From: Candidatus Paceibacterota bacterium
GTDB lineage: Bacteria > Verrucomicrobiota > Verrucomicrobiia > Limisphaerales > UBA8199
Assembly: GCA_035452965.1 (NCBI GenBank)
Contig: DAOTCE010000019.1
Span: forward strand, 1-64,000
Length of the DNA: 64,000 nucleotides
Direction: 5' to 3'
Shown: positions 61,275 through 64,000 of the stretch, piece after piece
How positions within the stretch are numbered: the stretch's first letter is position 1
Layout: each line of letters opens with the position of its first letter
Notes under the pieces: generated by a model
Seen by the model: the letters and a program-made list of their open reading frames with translations, nothing else
What the model was told of the DNA's origin: nothing
Databases searched by the model: none
Made by a program: the position numbers and the translations under genes

Positions 61275-61892
61275 ATGCAAACAGACATTATCCCGGTCAG
61301 TGACCTTTTGAGGAAGAAACCGGATTGTCTCATCTACCACTTTTGCGGGAAGCCGATAACGGAAAGCGAGGTCCAGATTGAAGCCCAAATTCTAAGCTCA
61401 ATTGAGCGTAACGGAACTGGCCTGTCTCTCTTTAGGACAGAGGGGATAGTCAAGGGGGAATTCTTTACACAGAGGAGAAGCACCGTTTATCAATTAAGAC
61501 AGGGGCATACCAGAGCCGACTTTGCGTTTCTTAAGCACAATGAGCAAACCGTGGCAGACATCATTATGCTGTATCGTAATCCGATTTCTCAGGGTGACTA
61601 TTTTTCTTTGAAGGACTTCGTTCTTAGAAAACTTTGCCTGACCTTATTTGATGTTGGAATTTCTATGATTTTGGGGACAGCGAGCCCCAACTCGATGGTT
61701 GTGAAAAAAAAGCGAACCGAAGAGGCCCTTGTGAAGCTCTACCAGCACCTTGGCTTTTCAAGGGTTCCCGGCTCCAATGAGGTCTTTATGACCAAGCAGG
61801 TTTTTACTGAGGCACTAACCGGAAGAAAAGTGCATTCCAGTTTTCAACGTCCCAGTAATTTGTCGGACGCCAGTAGGAGTCTGTTGCGGTGA
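61275..61892 (+). CDS. Module gene G' (element 2), likely truncated
   Basis: A 205-aa protein homologous to gene G of element 1 (RNGTGLSLFRTEGI; EEALVKLYQHLGFSRVPGS). It lacks the ~30-residue C-terminal helix of gene G and its last ~30 residues (from about 61,800) overlap the convergent LamG gene by 89 bp. The tail is probably read into foreign sequence. ATG 61275. GNAT-like C-terminal pattern, weak. Confidence 0.55.
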   Translation: MQTDIIPVSDLLRKKPDCLIYHFCGKPITESEVQIEAQILSSIERNGTGLSLFRTEGIVKGEFFTQRRSTVYQLRQGHTRADFAFLKHNEQTVADIIMLYRNPISQGDYFSLKDFVLRKLCLTLFDVGISMILGTASPNSMVVKKKRTEEALVKLYQHLGFSRVPGSNEVFMTKQVFTEALTGRKVHSSFQRPSNLSDASRSLLR

Positions 61893-62715
61893 AAGGTGCG
61901 CCCTGATTGGTCCAGTTCACCATGTCGGAGGAAACTTGGAATTGATAATTTGAGCCAAAGGTGAGGTTGCTCGAATCCACATACACCGCCTTGTGAATCA
62001 TTATGCTGCTGTTGGATTCCACAAAATACAATTGTGCCACTTCATTTGATGACAGGGCGCGATTGTAAATGCGGATGTCGTCCAAGGCTCCTATCCAACG
62101 AAGGTAAGGATTGGCAGGCTCGTATCCGACATAAAGCGGCGTATTTGTGGTTGTATTCCACGAAGAAAACTCTGAGGCCGAAATGTATGATGGTATCGCC
62201 ACACCGTTCGTGTAGAGACGAATCCCAGACAGACTATTCGAGTAGGTGTAAGCCAAGTGAAGCCAATGGCCCGTGCCTACATCCATACTCGTTCTCACGC
62301 TGGTCACATCGGAATAGATTCCGTTGGCCTGAAATACTCCCGGCACTAGGAAAAGTAGTCTTGAAGCCCTGCCATGCGAGGCGTTATCACCCCACCTGAG
62401 CAGGATACCATCTTGGATATTTGTTCGATAGCACCAAAGCGATACGGTTCGCGCCATGTTGCTGACAATGGGAAAGGCACTGGTCGAGGCCAAGTATCCA
62501 GTGCCGTCAAACCAATAGCTTCGCCCCGGCATACCAAAACGGTCAGGTTGTAGGGTTGCGCCATGATTGACCAAATGGATGCCGTTCCCGCTTGCGTCAA
62601 CCCCGCTTCCATTAAACGGGTAGTAGGCAACCAAGCCGTTAGTAAGCCAAGCTTGCCCTTGTGCGGTTGTGACCATCGCGGCCACAACGCCCAGAAATAG
62701 ATTTAGTTTTCTCAT
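61804..62715 (-). CDS. Secreted LamG-domain protein
   Basis: A 303-aa exported protein. Signal MRKLNLFLGVVAAMVTTAQG, then a LamG/concanavalin-like domain (VAYYPFNGSGVDASGNGIHL, SYWFDGTGYL, WLHLAYTY, GALDDIRIYNRALSSNEVAQ). The C-terminal part ends FFRLVPQ as in verrucomicrobial secreted proteins. Cargo-like for a mobile element; could bind polysaccharide. Confidence 0.75.
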   Translation of the reverse strand: MRKLNLFLGVVAAMVTTAQGQAWLTNGLVAYYPFNGSGVDASGNGIHLVNHGATLQPDRFGMPGRSYWFDGTGYLASTSAFPIVSNMARTVSLWCYRTNIQDGILLRWGDNASHGRASRLLFLVPGVFQANGIYSDVTSVRTSMDVGTGHWLHLAYTYSNSLSGIRLYTNGVAIPSYISASEFSSWNTTTNTPLYVGYEPANPYLRWIGALDDIRIYNRALSSNEVAQLYFVESNSSIMIHKAVYVDSSNLTFGSNYQFQVSSDMVNWTNQGAPFTATDSYWRPTNYWDVENWNALFFRLVPQ

Positions 62716-62786
62716 TGAGCGATGAGATTACCAACCCATTAGTAAAACCACAATAGCAGCGGATTGGTAAAATATCATTGGCGGCT

Positions 62787-63014
62787 ATGGGCAGAACACC
62801 CAAAAGCCGCCGGGACAAATACGGCGCATGGCTTCAACACCTGAGAAAAGAGAAAGGGCTGTCGCAGGACGCTCTGGCCGAAATGACCGGGGTTCCGCAG
62901 TCCACGCTGGCCTATTGGGAACGAACCGGGAAGCTGACGGGCCGGGAAACCATTTTCAAGCTGGCCAAAGCCCTTGGCGTCTCAGTCACCAAACTCTTGC
63001 GGGAAGGCGATTAA
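62787..63014 (+). CDS. XRE-family transcriptional regulator
   Basis: A 75-aa HTH protein (GAWLQHLRKEKGLSQDALAE, recognition helix VPQSTLAYWER, TIFKLAKALGVSVTKLL). Start at 62,787 (MGRTPKSRR). A small regulator next to the resolvase gene. Confidence 0.75.
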   Translation: MGRTPKSRRDKYGAWLQHLRKEKGLSQDALAEMTGVPQSTLAYWERTGKLTGRETIFKLAKALGVSVTKLLREGD

Positions 63015-63146
63015 ACGCCCCGCCCCGCGCTCCCAGTGGCCCCAGAGCCATCCTGAGGCACTGGTTGAGGCGTTGACACCCCCAGACTTGCCCAAGCCCC
63101 GTAGCGGCTTGCCCAAGAATTATCATCTAGAAACGAATGTTACTAG

Positions 63147-63176
63147 TTGACACAAGAGGGCTTTTTGAGGTAATTT
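63147..63176 (+). promoter_or_regulatory. Candidate promoter of the resolvase gene
   Basis: -35 TTGACA at 63,147-63,152 and -10 TAATTT at 63,171-63,176 with an 18-bp spacer. It shares CTAGTTGACA with the upstream region of the element 2 recombinase. Confidence 0.5.
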
Positions 63177-63183
63177 GGGGGCC

Positions 63184-63834
63184 ATGAAACGATTAAAGTT
63201 CGTCGCCTACTACCGGGTAAGCACCGGAAAACAAGACAACGGCATTGACGCCCAAAAGGCGGCTGTAGCCCGATACCTCGCCTCCCTCGACTGTGACTTG
63301 CTGGCCAGTTTTGAGGAAGTGGAAACCGGAAAGCACAACAAGAGGCCGCAACTACAGGCTGCGATTCAACTCGCGAAGTCCAAGAAAGCGATTTTGGTTA
63401 TCGCCAAGCTGGACAGGTTGAGCCGCAACGCGGCTTTCCTGCTACAACTACAGGATAGCGGGATTGATTTTGTTTGCTGCGATATGCCGAACGCAGACAA
63501 GTTGAGCGTTGGCATTTTTGCCCTGCTAGCGCAGAAGGAAAGGGAGATGATTTCTCAGCGCACCAAAGAGGGGCTGGCAGTCGTCAAGGCGCGTGGGGTG
63601 AAGCTTGGCAACCCAAACCCTGTCCCGTCTCTGAAAAAGGCTAGGGCAGCCTTCCAAGCGCAAAAGCGAGCCTTTGCCGCAGAAGCCTTGAAAGCAATCC
63701 GCGAAATTCAAAGCACAGGAATTGAGAGCCTGAACCGGATTGCCGATTGCCTGAACAAGCGGGGCGAAAAAACGGCAAGGGGCTGTAGTTGGACGGCAAC
63801 GGCGGTCAAACGTTGCTTGGCTTGTGCGGTCTGA
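63184..63834 (+). CDS. Small serine resolvase/invertase
   Basis: A 216-aa serine recombinase of the resolvase type: VAYYRVSTGKQ with Ser13, VIAKLDRLSRN, LLAQKEREMISQRTKEGLA and a C-terminal HTH region (SWTATAVKRCL). Too short to be a large recombinase. It may resolve dimers or belong to a further nested element. ATG 63184 follows MGA (63,175). Confidence 0.85.
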   Translation: MKRLKFVAYYRVSTGKQDNGIDAQKAAVARYLASLDCDLLASFEEVETGKHNKRPQLQAAIQLAKSKKAILVIAKLDRLSRNAAFLLQLQDSGIDFVCCDMPNADKLSVGIFALLAQKEREMISQRTKEGLAVVKARGVKLGNPNPVPSLKKARAAFQAQKRAFAAEALKAIREIQSTGIESLNRIADCLNKRGEKTARGCSWTATAVKRCLACAV

Positions 63835-63856
63835 ACAGCTAACCTTAAGGAAGCCA

Positions 63857-64000
63857 ATGATTCCCAAAAACAAAGTCGGCAAAGCCTTTACTCGCCTGCT
63901 TGAGAAAATGGACCGCTCTGCGGTTAGCGCGATGCTGGGCGATTGGAACGGCTCTGACTTGTCAGAGGACGGCGCAAAGATTTTTTGGATTGATGAGCGG
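63857..64000 (+). CDS. Partial ORF at the window end
   Basis: An open frame from ATG 63857 (MIPKNKVGKAFTRLLEKMDR, then AVSAMLGDWNGSDL) runs off the window at codon 48. An AAGGA ribosome-binding site precedes it. No family recognised. Confidence 0.5.
   Translation, partial: MIPKNKVGKAFTRLLEKMDRSAVSAMLGDWNGSDLSEDGAKIFWIDER

Larger units (their letters stand above)
57615..64000. mobile_element. Element 2: second serine-recombinase element in comM (right end outside window)
   Basis: The left end lies at about 57,612-57,616, where comM is broken after F-P-S-Q-F-M. The recombinase starts ~50 bp further in and reads into the element. It carries the A-B-C-D module (59,456-60,614), gene G (61,275-61,892), LamG protein, XRE regulator, resolvase and a partial ORF at the window end. 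The right end and the comM 3' part must lie beyond position 64,000. Confidence 0.8.

Overview
The window reads as a chromosomal segment of a high-GC Verrucomicrobiota-like bacterium (probably Limisphaerales/Pedosphaera type). The support is indirect: secreted proteins ending in PEP-CTERM anchors, a SUMF1-like PEP-CTERM protein, SGNH and LamG secreted proteins, and a ComM of verrucomicrobial flavour. No rRNA or tRNA genes were seen.

Positions 1-35,117 are ordinary, densely coding, high-GC host chromosome. In order they hold a glycerol-3-phosphate operon (HAD phosphatase, glpD, glpT-like, minus strand); a CPBP protease; a thioredoxin lipoprotein; sialidase-like, C39-like and deacetylase-like secreted proteins; an alanine/Na+ symporter; a TauE/SafE exporter; an SPFH plus zinc-ribbon membrane pair; an esterase; an Rrf2 regulator; dprA; a histidine kinase with two tandem response regulators, one of them receiver-only; a TPR/DUF3108-like protein; an SGNH hydrolase; an aldo/keto reductase; a SUMF1/PEP-CTERM protein; a membrane spermidine-synthase-like protein; a MEMO1-AMMECR1 fusion lipoprotein and an NHL-repeat protein. 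Three long palindromes with covarying arms lie between host genes, and a 161-bp inverted-repeat unit lies at 4.17-4.33 kb.

The main discovery is at 35.0-64.0 kb. The competence helicase gene comM is broken twice. Its first ~34 codons are at 35,017-35,117, its next ~310 codons are at 56,684-57,614, and the C-terminal third must lie beyond the window. The first gap holds a ~21.6-kb element (element 1), whose large serine recombinase starts just inside the right junction. The second break begins another element (element 2), whose own large serine recombinase starts ~50 bp inside its left junction. The two recombinases are unlike enough to target different points of the same gene.

The two elements are related. 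Both carry a compact four-gene operon (small HTH protein, winged-helix-like protein, ~58-aa acidic protein, coiled-coil protein; 42,644-41,415 and 60,614-59,456) and a homologous gene of the LYQ.LG type (45,156-45,884 and 61,275-61,892). This points to an undescribed family of comM-targeting serine-recombinase elements. Element 1 cargo: two PD-(D/E)XK proteins with a YpsA/SLOG-like and a TPR protein; a complete type II restriction-modification set (Dam-like methylase, XRE control protein, PD-(D/E)XK nuclease); a DUF4145 protein; an ArdC-like antirestriction protein; a tyrosine recombinase; a protein with family-A DNA polymerase motifs next to iteron-like repeats; a DUF5131 protein, a second DNA methylase and an AlbA_2 protein; and a PEP-CTERM/lipoprotein fusion ORF. 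Element 2 also carries a LamG protein, an XRE regulator and a small resolvase, and runs off the window. No relaxase or conjugation genes were seen in either element. All family calls come from reading motifs by eye; no database search was run.
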